DNA of 64,000 nucleotides from Marinibacterium profundimaris. GTDB lineage: Bacteria > Pseudomonadota > Alphaproteobacteria > Rhodobacterales > Rhodobacteraceae. Shown here piece by piece: positions 35,508-43,553 of this stretch. The DNA is taken from positions 1 through 64,000 of the forward strand of contig NZ_AQQR01000020.1 in NCBI RefSeq assembly GCF_002210095.1, read 5' to 3'. Below the pieces are notes generated by a model. It saw nothing but the letters and a program-made list of their open reading frames with translations, had not been told where the DNA came from and did not search any database. Made by a program: the position numbers and the translations under genes. Every line of letters starts with the position of its first letter. The first letter of the stretch is position 1.

Positions 35508-36306
35508 GCGACCCTCCGATATATGCCTCGATGACCCGCGGGTCCTTCACAACCTCCTTGGGGATGCCACTGGCGATCATTTCACCATAATTCAGGGCCA
35601 GCATCCGATCACAAATGCCGGTGATGACATCCATATGATGTTCGATCAGCAGAACGCTGACGCCGCGTTCGGCACGGGCATCCAGAATGAAACGGGAAAT
35701 ATACCCTTTCTCTTCCTGGTTCATGCCGGCCATCGGTTCATCGAGAATCAGCATCTGTGGCTCGGCCACCAATGCCCGCGCCAGCTCGACCCGCTTTTTC
35801 AACCCGATCGGAAGACCATCGACCAACTCATGCCGAATGCTCTCGAGCTGTAGAAACTCGATCACCTCCTCGACGATTTTACGGTTCTCGATTTCTTCAC
35901 GCTGTGCTGCCAACCAATATAGCGCCGTACGCAAAACGCCTGGGCTCATGTGGATGTGCCGCCCGAGCAGGATGTTGTCCAGAACGCTCATCCCGTTGAA
36001 CAGAGCAAGATTTTGGAACGTTCTTGCAACGCCGAGCTTGGCAACCTTGTGAGGCGCCGTACCCGTAATGTCGTTTCCTGCCAGCCGGACCCTGCCCTCG
36101 TTTGGCGGGTAAAATCCGGTAATTGCGTTTGTTAGCGTTGTCTTGCCGCTGCCATTCGGACCGACAAGTCCAAAGATTTCCCCTTGTCGAATAACGAGGT
36201 CAACACCGGTGACAGCGACGATGCCGCCGAACCGTCGCTCGACCCCGCTGCACTCCAGTATCGCCCCATCATCGGCTCCGATTGCTGTTTTAATCTTTGT
36301 CGTCAT
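35500..36306 (-). CDS. livG: ABC transporter ATP-binding protein, LivG family
   Basis: A 268-residue ABC ATPase with Walker A GPNGSGKTT, the LivG-specific NAITGFYPPNEGRV and VARTFQNLALFNGMSVLDN, and Walker B MLILDEPMAGMNQEEK. The canonical LSGGQ signature is degenerate, reading DGLPIGLKKRVELARAL, which is common in LivG relatives from these clusters. First gene of the livG-fadD-livH-livM-livF-binding protein-crotonase-etf operon. Confidence 0.92.
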   Translation of the reverse strand: MTTKIKTAIGADDGAILECSGVERRFGGIVAVTGVDLVIRQGEIFGLVGPNGSGKTTLTNAITGFYPPNEGRVRLAGNDITGTAPHKVAKLGVARTFQNLALFNGMSVLDNILLGRHIHMSPGVLRTALYWLAAQREEIENRKIVEEVIEFLQLESIRHELVDGLPIGLKKRVELARALVAEPQMLILDEPMAGMNQEEKGYISRFILDARAERGVSVLLIEHHMDVITGICDRMLALNYGEMIASGIPKEVVKDPRVIEAYIGGSHD

Positions 36307-36343
36307 CTAGATCTCATTGTCCCCCTAAGGTTCACGGCCAACA

Positions 36344-37198
36344 TCAGGTAATCCGGAAGTAGTCCGGCCGCCCCGTTGGCCATGGATCCCCCCACAATTG
36401 CTGCCCACCGTCGATGTTCAGAACTTCACCGGTTACGAATTTCCCTGAATTGGCCGCCATATAGACAACCCCTTCAGCGACATCCCATTCGTCCCCGGCG
36501 TGCCGCATCGGGTTGGAGTCCTGAAATGTCGCAGAACCCTCCGGAGGGTAGTTCCCGAAACCGTTGCTTTCGCAGCAACCCGGCGCGACGCAGTTCACTC
36601 GGATATCGTGCGGGGCCCACTCCACCGCAACCGACTTGGACAGGTAAACTACCCCTGCCCGGGCCGCACAGGTATGCGCGATGCCGGGCATGCCGCGCCA
36701 GATATCGGCCACGATGTTGACGATGGAGCCTGGTTGCTTGTTGGCAACCCAGTGGCGCGCCGCGGATTGCATCATCCACCAGGTGCCGTTGAGGTTGGTG
36801 TCTATGACCGCATTCCAGCCCTTTGGACTGAACTCCAACGCAGCTTGCGGAAACTGACCCCCAGCATTGTTCACCAAAACGTCAATCGCCCCGAACTCCT
36901 GGTTCGTCTTGGCGACAAAATCCTCGACCTGCTCAGGCTCCCGGATGGTCATAGGCACAGCGAAAACTTCGCCCCCGAAACTTTCAAGGAACTCCTTGGC
37001 CAAAGCCAGTTTCTCTTCGTTGCGTCCATTGATCGCCAGATTGGCCCCGAGCCTTGCGAACAGGGTCGCAATTGCCAGCCCCAATCCGCCTCCAGCGCCG
37101 GTCACCACAACGATTTTGCCGGTGAATAAACCGCTTGCGTAAACGGTTGCACGTTTTGATAGGTCCTCCCTCGAAGACCCAAACTGCGTCTTATTCAT
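36344..37198 (-). CDS. SDR family protein, PECR/DECR-like enoyl-CoA reductase candidate
   Basis: A 284-residue SDR with cofactor loop TGAGGGLG and NNAGGQ. The catalytic YxxxK is replaced: the aligned region reads AHTCAARAGVVYLSKS, like peroxisomal trans-2-enoyl-CoA and 2,4-dienoyl-CoA reductases, which also have VEWAP and RVNCVAPG. Reduction of an enoyl- or dienoyl-CoA is the likely reaction. The start at 37198 has GGAGGAGG just upstream; a GTG or ATG further upstream is possible. The operator palindrome lies 41 bp before the start, so this gene probably belongs to the regulon. Confidence 0.87.
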   Translation of the reverse strand: MNKTQFGSSREDLSKRATVYASGLFTGKIVVVTGAGGGLGLAIATLFARLGANLAINGRNEEKLALAKEFLESFGGEVFAVPMTIREPEQVEDFVAKTNQEFGAIDVLVNNAGGQFPQAALEFSPKGWNAVIDTNLNGTWWMMQSAARHWVANKQPGSIVNIVADIWRGMPGIAHTCAARAGVVYLSKSVAVEWAPHDIRVNCVAPGCCESNGFGNYPPEGSATFQDSNPMRHAGDEWDVAEGVVYMAANSGKFVTGEVLNIDGGQQLWGDPWPTGRPDYFRIT

Positions 37199-37239
37199 GA
37201 CGCCTCCTCCCATTCCCCATTAGGGGCAGTTGCCAGTAA

Positions 37240-37255
37240 TCTAACGGGTGTTAGA
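37240..37255. promoter_or_regulatory. Operator palindrome TCTAACGGGTGTTAGA
   Basis: Both half sites TCTAAC and GTTAGA are intact; the centre differs from the other copies. It lies between the SDR start and the end of the acyl-CoA dehydrogenase gene. Confidence 0.75.
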
Positions 37256-37303
37256 AAAATGGTCAAGACACCTTTTCCCACCAGCCCCGCCCGTCATCTC
37301 CGA

Positions 37304-38470
37304 TCAGTAAGACTTTGGAAGCCCAAGGGCTTTTTCTGCTATGAACGACAAAAGCATCTGCGGTGTCACCGGTACGATGCGGAACAGCAGAGCCTCCCGT
37401 ACCAGTCGCTCCACGTGATATTCCTTGGCGTATCCGAATCCGCCAAATGTAATTTGCGCGGCTTCGGTCGCCTCGACCGCGGCGTCGGCGGCCAAAAGCT
37501 TGGCAGCGTTCGCCTCGACGCCGCAGGATTCTCCCGCATCGTAGAGGGCTGCAGCGTGCATCACCATGAGATTGGCAGATTCCACCCGCGCCCAGGCTTT
37601 GGCGAGCGGATGCTGAACACCCTGATTTTGGCCGATTGGGCGGTCAAAAATCACACGTTCGTTTGCATAATGCGCCGCGCGCGCCAGTGCGTTGCGCGCA
37701 ATACCGATACATTCGCCGGCCACCAGGACGCGTTCGGGATTCAACCCGTGCAAAATTTGTCTAAAGCCTTTGCCTTCCTCCCCGATCAGGTCCTCAGCCG
37801 GAATCGGCAACCCATCGATGAAAACTTCATTCGAATCGACAGCTTTTCGACCCATCTTTTCGATCTCTCGCACGTCAACGAAATTTCGGTCGAGATCTGT
37901 ATAGAACAGGCTCAGCCCTTCGGTCGGGCTGCTCACATCTTCAAGCCGCGTTGTCCTGGCCAGAAGCAGCATCTTGTGGGCCACCTGCGCGGTAGAAATC
38001 CAGACTTTTTGTCCGTGCACGACATATCTGTCCCCCTGCCGCACCGCCATGGTCTTCAGCTTTGTGGTATCCAGCCCCGTCGTCGGTTCGGTCACGGCGA
38101 AACACGCCTTTTCGTCACCCGCGATCAGAGGGCCAAGCATACGCGCGCGCTGCTCATCGGTCCCGAACTTCACCACCGGGTTGAGCCCGAAAATGTTCAT
38201 GTGGATGGCCGAGGCTCCGCTCGCGCCGGCCCCCGACTCGGCGATTGCCTGCATCATTATGGTCGCCTCGGTGATCCCCAGACCCGCGCCGCCGACAGCT
38301 TCTGGCATGGCGATACCTAGCCAGCCGCCATCGGCCATTGCCCTGTGCAGTTCATGGGGAAAACCACCGTTGCGATCCCGATCCAGCCAATAGTCGTCGT
38401 CGAACCTTCCGCAAATCCGCAGAATCTGGTCGCGAATCTCTTGTTGGTCGGCGGTCAATCGAAATGTCAT
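37304..38470 (-). CDS. Acyl-CoA dehydrogenase
   Basis: A 388-residue FAD acyl-CoA dehydrogenase with AVTEPTTGLDTTKLKT, YVVHGQKVWIST and TFGGFGYAKEYHVERLVRE. Helix G has LNPERVLVAG, with Glu at the isovaleryl-CoA dehydrogenase base position; the C-terminal segment (VTPQMLLSFIAEKALGLP) has no YEGT. Its ATG overlaps the stop of the CoA-transferase gene by four bases. It is second in the two-gene unit that follows the operator at 39703. Confidence 0.91.
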   Translation of the reverse strand: MTFRLTADQQEIRDQILRICGRFDDDYWLDRDRNGGFPHELHRAMADGGWLGIAMPEAVGGAGLGITEATIMMQAIAESGAGASGASAIHMNIFGLNPVVKFGTDEQRARMLGPLIAGDEKACFAVTEPTTGLDTTKLKTMAVRQGDRYVVHGQKVWISTAQVAHKMLLLARTTRLEDVSSPTEGLSLFYTDLDRNFVDVREIEKMGRKAVDSNEVFIDGLPIPAEDLIGEEGKGFRQILHGLNPERVLVAGECIGIARNALARAAHYANERVIFDRPIGQNQGVQHPLAKAWARVESANLMVMHAAALYDAGESCGVEANAAKLLAADAAVEATEAAQITFGGFGYAKEYHVERLVREALLFRIVPVTPQMLLSFIAEKALGLPKSY

Positions 38471-39678
38471 AGCGCGCGCCCTCCTTCCAATCTTACGAGC
38501 CCAGCCTCACATAGGGCCGTGATCCGCTCATCGTTAAAACCAAGATCACGCAGAATGCTTTGGCTGTCTGCGCCAGGCGGTCGTCCCAGCCAACGAAGCT
38601 GACCGGGCGTCGCGCTGAGATGAGGGACCGGGCCAATGACCTGAGTCTGTTCGCCAGCGACCGACACGATATCCCCGCGATGGCTTATCTGCTCGTTCGT
38701 CGTGATTTCCTCGACACTCAACACACGCGAGGCAACGGCATCATGGCGGGCGAATACCGCCTCCACTTCCTTAGCTGTGTGCTGCATGACAAAATCATTG
38801 ATCGCATCGAAGACCACCGCCATGTGCTGCGACATCTCGCCAAGTGTCGCAAACCGCGGATCATCGGCAAGGGCGTCCCCGCCGACTGCCCGCAACAGTC
38901 GTTGCGCGGTTTCCGCGCTTCCTGCGGAAACGGTCAGCCACACCCCATCGGACGTTCGGAACATCCCCCCCGGAGCAAAGTCCATCGGCTGGCGCAGCCC
39001 ATTGCGCCGCGGCGAGAGCTTCGCGCCCGTCAATGCGGGAACAGGATAGTCCATCAACCGAAGCAACGCCTCGAACACCGCAAGATCGACGACCTGACCG
39101 CGTGCAATGCCCTTTTCGCGAGCAAATAGCGCGATCATGACTCCCAAAGCGCCCATCAGCCCTGTCGTGCTGTCGGCTGCCGGAAACCCGGGGTGCATCG
39201 GCGGCCCGTCGGGAAAACCGGTCAGATGTGCTAAACCACTCATGGCCTCCGCAGCACGTCCAAACGCTGGCACGTCGCGCATCGGACCGTCCTGTCCGTA
39301 ACCTGAAACCCGCAAGACAACCAAGTCCGGGTTCCAATCGTGCAGGACGTCTGGCCCAACACCAGCACGTTCTAGCACACCCGGACGGAAATTTTCGATC
39401 AGCACGTCGGCATCTTCAACCAACCTGCGCAGGATGTCCCGGCCCTCGTCGGACTTCCAGTCCAGGCCTAGTGTTTTCTTGTTGCGGCCCAAAGTCTTCC
39501 ACCAGACGCCCACCCCATCCTCTGCCTTGGGTCCAAGGTCGCGCATCATATCCGTCCGGTTGGGGGCTTCGATCTTGATGACATCTGCACCAAAATCCGA
39601 GAGTAAAGCTGCCGCAAGTGGTCCGGCAATTACGTGACCAAGTTCTATAATCTTCAGTTGATCAAGGGGTCTAGACAT
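38467..39678 (-). CDS. CaiB/BaiF class III CoA-transferase
   Basis: A 403-residue family III CoA-transferase with IIELGHVIAGPLAAALLSDFG at the N-terminus and the predicted nucleophile D169 in FPAADSTTGLMG, matching formyl-CoA transferase Asp169. The start at 39678 (MSRPLDQL) fits the family; an upstream ATG at 39747 would place the operator inside the gene. It is the last catabolic gene before the insertion-sequence region and is translationally coupled to the acyl-CoA dehydrogenase. Confidence 0.9.
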   Translation of the reverse strand: MSRPLDQLKIIELGHVIAGPLAAALLSDFGADVIKIEAPNRTDMMRDLGPKAEDGVGVWWKTLGRNKKTLGLDWKSDEGRDILRRLVEDADVLIENFRPGVLERAGVGPDVLHDWNPDLVVLRVSGYGQDGPMRDVPAFGRAAEAMSGLAHLTGFPDGPPMHPGFPAADSTTGLMGALGVMIALFAREKGIARGQVVDLAVFEALLRLMDYPVPALTGAKLSPRRNGLRQPMDFAPGGMFRTSDGVWLTVSAGSAETAQRLLRAVGGDALADDPRFATLGEMSQHMAVVFDAINDFVMQHTAKEVEAVFARHDAVASRVLSVEEITTNEQISHRGDIVSVAGEQTQVIGPVPHLSATPGQLRWLGRPPGADSQSILRDLGFNDERITALCEAGLVRLEGGRAL

Positions 39679-39702
39679 CTGCACTTTCGACTCTGCTAAT
39701 TT

Positions 39703-39718
39703 TCTAATGGTTGTTCGA
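39703..39718. promoter_or_regulatory. Degenerate operator copy (TCTAATGGTTGTTCGA)
   Basis: Matches the palindrome in TCTAA and TGTT with several mismatches, 24 bp upstream of the CoA-transferase start. Its position matches the other sites, so it may be functional but weak. Confidence 0.45.
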
Positions 39719-39801
39719 TTGCTAGCAAAGGCGAAGTCTGACCTCAAGATTCAAAGGTAATCACCTCCCCGAAAACGTAGCCGCCCGGTTGTTACCATGG
39801 A

Positions 39802-40012
39802 TCAGTTCATTGGCGTCCAGTTCCATGGAAGCGGTTCGTTGAGCGGGTTGGTCATGTGATTGTGGATGCGGTCGAGGATTTCGGCCAGCCAGGCTTGCGG
39901 ATCGTGGCCGTTCATCTTGGCTGTCTCGACAAGGGACATCGCCCGGGACAGCGTTTCGCCACCGCTGTCGGAGTGTGCGAAAAGCCAGTTCTTTCGCCCG
40001 ATGCTGATCAGG
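39802..40012 (-). pseudogene. IS66-family transposase, C-terminal fragment
   Basis: Minus-strand translation gives about 70 residues typical of an IS66 TnpC C-terminus: IGRKNWLFAHSDSGGE, then SLVETAKMNGHDPQAWLAEI and a PLPWNWT end before the stop at 39802-39804. Everything upstream is missing, cut by the IS3-type end near 40013. A dead remnant. Confidence 0.85.
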
Positions 40013-40169
40013 TGATGGGATCCCCGAAAACTGGACCGGTTTGGCTTAGAGTTTTCCGCACGAATGAAGCGACACCCATCTTTGGACCAGCGGCGGGCAG
40101 AGTTTTCCGGCTATTGACCTGCTACCCGATGCTGGACCACCCGGGCGGGCGCTTCCGGTCATTCCGCGG

Positions 40170-41012
40170 TCAGTGAGGGCCATCTGCCACCGACCGATCC
40201 ATGAGCTCTATCGGTGGCTTGTTGCCGATCGAGCTGTGTGGGCGAACTTCGTTGTAGTCTCTGCGCCAAGCCTCGCATTTTCGGGCCGCGTCGTCGAGGG
40301 TCATGAACCAGTGGGCACTCAAGCACTCCGCCCGGAACTTGCCGTTCAGGCTCTCGATGAAGGCATTGTCCGTCGGCTTCCCGGGACGCGAGAAGTCCAG
40401 GGTGACGTCCCGCTGGTAGGCCCAGAGATCAAGGTCGCGGGAGACGAACTCGCTGCCTTGGTCGACCCGGATCGTCCTCGGCAGGCCGATTTCGGCGCCG
40501 ACCCGTTCGAGCACCTCAATCACGTCCGGGGCGCGGAAGCTGAACCGGGGCACGATTGCCGGGGCGTAGCGGCTGAAGGTGTCGACGATCGTCAGAACCC
40601 GGATCTTCGTGCCCGTCGCGAGTTGGTCGTGAACAAAGTCCATGGCCCAGGTCTCGTTGCTGCGAACTGCCGGGCAGCGGTCCTCGCGCAGGTTCGCCTT
40701 GACCCGTCGCTTCGGCGTCTTGTTCCTGAGCTGCAAGCCTAACGCCTTGTAAAGGCGATAAACCCTCTTCTGGTTTATGGCCCAGCCTTCGCGCCGCAGC
40801 AGGACATGGATGCGCCGGTAGCCGTAGCGTATCCGTGTCGCTGCGATCTCCTTGATCCGTTCCATCAGTGCGGCCTGCGAGCGGCGCCTGCCTTTGTAGT
40901 GGTAGCTCGATCGCTCGGCCCGCAGCACCTGGCAAGTCCGCCGGATGCTGACCTTCCAGGTCGCCCGAACCTCATCGACGAGCTGGCGCCGCCGCGCAGG
41001 CCCTACAGTTTT
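40170..41012 (-). CDS. IS3-family transposase OrfB (DDE), expressed by frameshift from OrfA
   Basis: The catalytic half of the transposase. In the standalone numbering from 40928 the DDE triad is D97 (WAMDFV), D156 (RVDQGSEF) and E192 (NAFIESLNGKF), with the standard 35-residue D-E spacing. The frame extends upstream of 40928 in the -1 phase and joins OrfA at a run of seven T (41009-41015; A7 on the coding strand), the classic slippery sequence for -1 frameshifting. Product: an OrfAB fusion ending at 40170. Confidence 0.9.
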   Translation of the reverse strand, partial: KTVGPARRRQLVDEVRATWKVSIRRTCQVLRAERSSYHYKGRRRSQAALMERIKEIAATRIRYGYRRIHVLLRREGWAINQKRVYRLYKALGLQLRNKTPKRRVKANLREDRCPAVRSNETWAMDFVHDQLATGTKIRVLTIVDTFSRYAPAIVPRFSFRAPDVIEVLERVGAEIGLPRTIRVDQGSEFVSRDLDLWAYQRDVTLDFSRPGKPTDNAFIESLNGKFRAECLSAHWFMTLDDAARKCEAWRRDYNEVRPHSSIGNKPPIELMDRSVADGPH

Positions 41013-41269
41013 TTTGCCAGCACGTCCTGCAGCATCGCCTTGTCCAGGCTCAGGTCCGCCACCAGCTTCTTCAGCTTGCCATTCTCGTCCTCAAGCTGCC
41101 GCAGCCGGCGCATCTCCGACGGCATCAGCCCGGCATACTTCTTCCGCCAAGCATAGAACGTCGCCTCACTGATCCCGGCCTTCCGGCACACCTCGCCGAT
41201 CACCGTGCCCTCTTCCGCCTGCTTCAGGACGAACGCGATCTGCGCCTCGCTGAACTTCGATCTCTTCAT
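41003..41269 (-). CDS. IS3-family transposase OrfA (helix-turn-helix)
   Basis: An 88-residue protein starting MKRSKFSEAQIAFVLKQAE with a helix-turn-helix (GEVCRKAGISEATFYAWRKKY) and a leucine-zipper-like segment (LRQLEDENGKLKKLVADL). It binds the terminal repeats and dimerises. It ends in AKKL followed by TAG; the A7 run just before allows -1 slippage into OrfB. Confidence 0.92.
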   Translation of the reverse strand: MKRSKFSEAQIAFVLKQAEEGTVIGEVCRKAGISEATFYAWRKKYAGLMPSEMRRLRQLEDENGKLKKLVADLSLDKAMLQDVLAKKL

Positions 41270-41348
41270 GTCAGCTCTCCGATTCCCGGCCCGATCCTAA
41301 ACTGGAAAATCCCAGCTCGATCCGGTCCAGGAAGCGGGAAGCAGGTCA

Positions 41349-41825
41349 CTATGATCGGGGTGACGGGCTGGTTGCGCCTCCCGATTTCGTCAGCAGGATC
41401 GGCGGTTTGTTCCCGATCGCGCTGTGTGGCCGTTCGTCATTGTAGTATCTCCGCCAAGCCTCCACTTTTTCGCAGGCATCCGCAAGGTTCATGAACCAAT
41501 GTGTGTTCAGGCACTCCTGCCGGAACCGTCCGTTAAAGGCCTCGATGAAAGCGTTATCGGTCGGCTTACCGGGCCGTGAGAAGTCGAGGATCACGCCGCG
41601 CTGATAGGCTCAGAGGTCCATGTCGCGGGAGATGAACTCGCTACCCTGGTCGACCCGGATCGTCTTCGGATAGCCGATCCGGCGGCACACCCGATCCAGG
41701 GTGGCGACCACGTCTTCCCCGCGATAACTGAACCGAACATCCAGCACCGGCGAATAACGCGAGAACGTGTCCACGACCGTCAGGACGCGCAGCTTCTTGC
41801 CCATGGCAAGCTGGTCATGCGCATC
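41349..41825 (-). pseudogene. IS3-family transposase OrfB, 3' part with nonsense mutation
   Basis: The minus-strand frame encodes DQLAMGKKLRVLTVVDTFSR, VDQGSEFISRDMDL, a TGA stop at 41610-41612, then AYQRGVILDFSRPGKPTDNA and AFNGRFRQECL. The neighbouring intact element has Trp (TGG) at the stop position, so this is a TGG-to-TGA change. The 5' part is missing beyond about 41820. Non-functional. Confidence 0.88.
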
Positions 41826-42212
41826 TACCGCCTGCAGACTGAAGACGGGGAACGCGCTATCGGCCGTCTGGTCAGTCAGGAGCAGCTTCTCAATGTCTAT
41901 GCGCGCTTGGGTCTCGATTGTCAGATCGAGATGACGCCGCAGGAGGTGTTCGGCGCGGTCATGGACGCGAAGACGACCCTGAGCCTCCTTGGCGGCTACC
42001 AGCTGCGCCGCTCGCTGGTCATGGGTCAGCCGAGGCTGGAATTGAACAGCGCGTCGGGCACGGCCCTGCCTGCACTGAAGGCGATGGGCTGTTTCACCGA
42101 GGTGATCCAGTGGAAGACGCGGGTGTTCATCCCGGTGGATGGCACCGAGGTGCTGGTGCGGGTTCTCGCGGAGTATCCTGTTGGCGGCAGTGCAGCGGAT
42201 GCCGCAGCATGA
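41817..42212 (+). pseudogene. Strawberry-notch-like helicase/methylase, C-terminal remnant
   Basis: About 131 residues (RIYRLQTEDGERAIGRLVS, then EMTPQEVFGAVMDAKTTLSL and FIPVDGTEVLVRVLAEYPV) resembling the C-terminal end of large bacterial strawberry-notch family proteins found on alphaproteobacterial plasmids. The expected N-terminal thousand or more residues are missing; the gene is cut at the IS junction near 41817. Its stop overlaps the next ATG (ATGA at 42209), the original coupling. An ATG at 41817 is present by chance, so a fragment could be translated. Confidence 0.65.
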
Positions 42213-43255
42213 GCGCGGGGCGCAGTATCGCGGACCTCTCGGCCGATCTGGCAGACCGGGCCGAGAGCTTCTGCCGCCAGTATTTCCCCGAGGGGCGCAA
42301 GCAGGGCAATTATTGGCAGGTTGGTGACACTTCGGGCGCAAAGGGGCAGAGCCTTGCCATCCGGCTCCAGGCCCAGGGTGGGCGCAAGGCCGGGTCCTGG
42401 ACCGATTACGCGACGGGTGAATATGGCGACTTGATCGACCTGCTGCATGAACGGCTTGGGTCGATCACGCTCAAAGAGACGCTGTGGGAGGCCCGGTCTT
42501 TCCTTGGCGAGGCCCCCTGCCCGGCCGTGCCGCGAGACACCCAAACCCGTGAGCAACCAGATGCCGCCTCGAGCAAACGCATCGCGCGGACGCGCAAACT
42601 CTTTGCCGCTGGCAAGCCGGTCCTGGGCACCCTGGCCGCCACCTATCTGCAGGGGCGTGGCATCACACGGCTGGGTTCGGCCCTGCGCTATCACCCACGG
42701 GTCTTCCTGCGGCACGGCACGGACGACGCCGATCCGCCGCAAAGGGCTCCTGCCCTGCTCGCGAAGATCACCGATATTCGCGGCCAGATCACTGGATGCG
42801 CGCGGTTCTATCTAGACCCGTCCACCGGCGGTCTGGCCGGGATCGAGAGCCCGAAGCGGATCCTCGGGCAGCTTCACGGCCATGCCATCCGCTTCTGGTC
42901 CGGCACGGGCCGCTCTGATCTCATCGTCGGCGAAGGTCTCGAGAACACCCTTTCGGTGGGCACCGCTCTCCCCGAGTTCGATCTCGCCTCCTGTCTCACC
43001 GCCACCCATCTCGGGCTGTTCATCCCGCCGCCGGGGATCAAGCGTATCTGGATCGCGCGGGACAATGACGAAGCCGGACGTAACGCATGAAAGAGATTTC
43101 GTAACCAACTGGAATCTCGGGGAATTACCTGTGGTGATCTCGTGCCAAACATGGGCGATTTCAACGACGATTTGCAGGCACTTGGCAAGGATACGCTGCG
43201 CCGGTCGCTGATAGAGGCCATGAAAGCACAAGGTCTGGAGATCGAGGACGGGTGA
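42209..43255 (+). pseudogene. Toprim-domain (DUF7146-like) plasmid protein with internal stop
   Basis: The frame opens MSAGRSIADLSADLADRAES, includes SWTDYATGEYGDLIDLL (zinc-finger/primase-like N-terminus) and a toprim core with DLIVGEGLENTLSVG and IWIARDNDEAG, then meets TGA at 43088-43090. The same frame continues with KRFRNQLESRGITCGDLVP and GDFNDDLQALGKDTLRRSL to a second TGA at 43253-43255, exactly what is expected after the toprim core. The first stop is thus probably a nonsense mutation removing the last 55 residues. A 293-residue truncated product is possible. Confidence 0.72.
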
Positions 43256-43553
43256 CCGCCACCATCCTCTTGGATGTCCAACAGGGCAAAGGTTCCGCGG
43301 GTTCGATCTGATCCCGTTTGGATATTGGGAGCGATGGACCGGCGGGTCGGGGCTGAGTGCCCCTCGCCCGGGCAGCAATGCGCCGCTACCCGGAAAATTC
43401 CCCTGAGCCTTCGGCTCATTCCTCGCGGGACCAATTTTCCGGCCCGCGGCGCATTCTCCGCTTCGCTCCGATCCTGACGGATGCGGCCCGGTCGCCGCCG
43501 GTCCTGGTATCGCCCCATCCAAATCGGGTCAGATCAAACAGAGGAACCAGACA
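43256..43553. other. Intergenic region upstream of the DUF2493 gene
   Basis: No coding frame is convincing here. It includes GC-rich inverted segments (around 43395-43450) and a stretch similar in composition to the region before the DUF736 gene at 45.4 kb (both contain CATTCCTCGCG). Probably a promoter and leader region. Confidence 0.4.

Larger units (their letters stand above)
40115..41348 (-). mobile_element. Complete IS3-family (IS407-group-like) insertion sequence
   Basis: 1234 bp with terminal inverted repeats: TGACCTGCTACCCGATGCTG from 40115 and, inverted, TGACCTGCTTCCCGCTTCCT ending at 41348. It is flanked by a perfect 4-bp target duplication CTAT (40111-40114 and 41349-41352), the size produced by IS407-group elements. 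It contains two overlapping transposase frames and looks intact, so it may still be active or be a recent arrival. Confidence 0.9.
40016..41825. mobile_element. Older IS3-family element, truncated and interrupted by a second IS3-family element
   Basis: The left terminus is probably TGGGATCCCCGAAAACTGGACC near 40016. Its transposase 3' part resumes at 41349 after the inserted element (40115-41348) and ends abruptly near 41820, where it abuts the strawberry-notch-like fragment. The other terminal repeat and the 5' part of its transposase genes are absent, so it is inactive. Confidence 0.65.

Noticed and set aside
1-39750. Search for a TetR, MarR or other regulator of the catabolic cluster
   Set aside because: No gene with a helix-turn-helix regulator pattern was found here; the regulator must be outside the window.
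39856-40176. Plus-strand 106-residue frame
   Set aside because: It lies opposite the IS66 transposase tail and the IS3 end; no protein character.
42026-42742. Minus-strand 238-residue frame over the toprim gene
   Set aside because: The plus strand has the recognisable primase/toprim motifs; this is its mirror.
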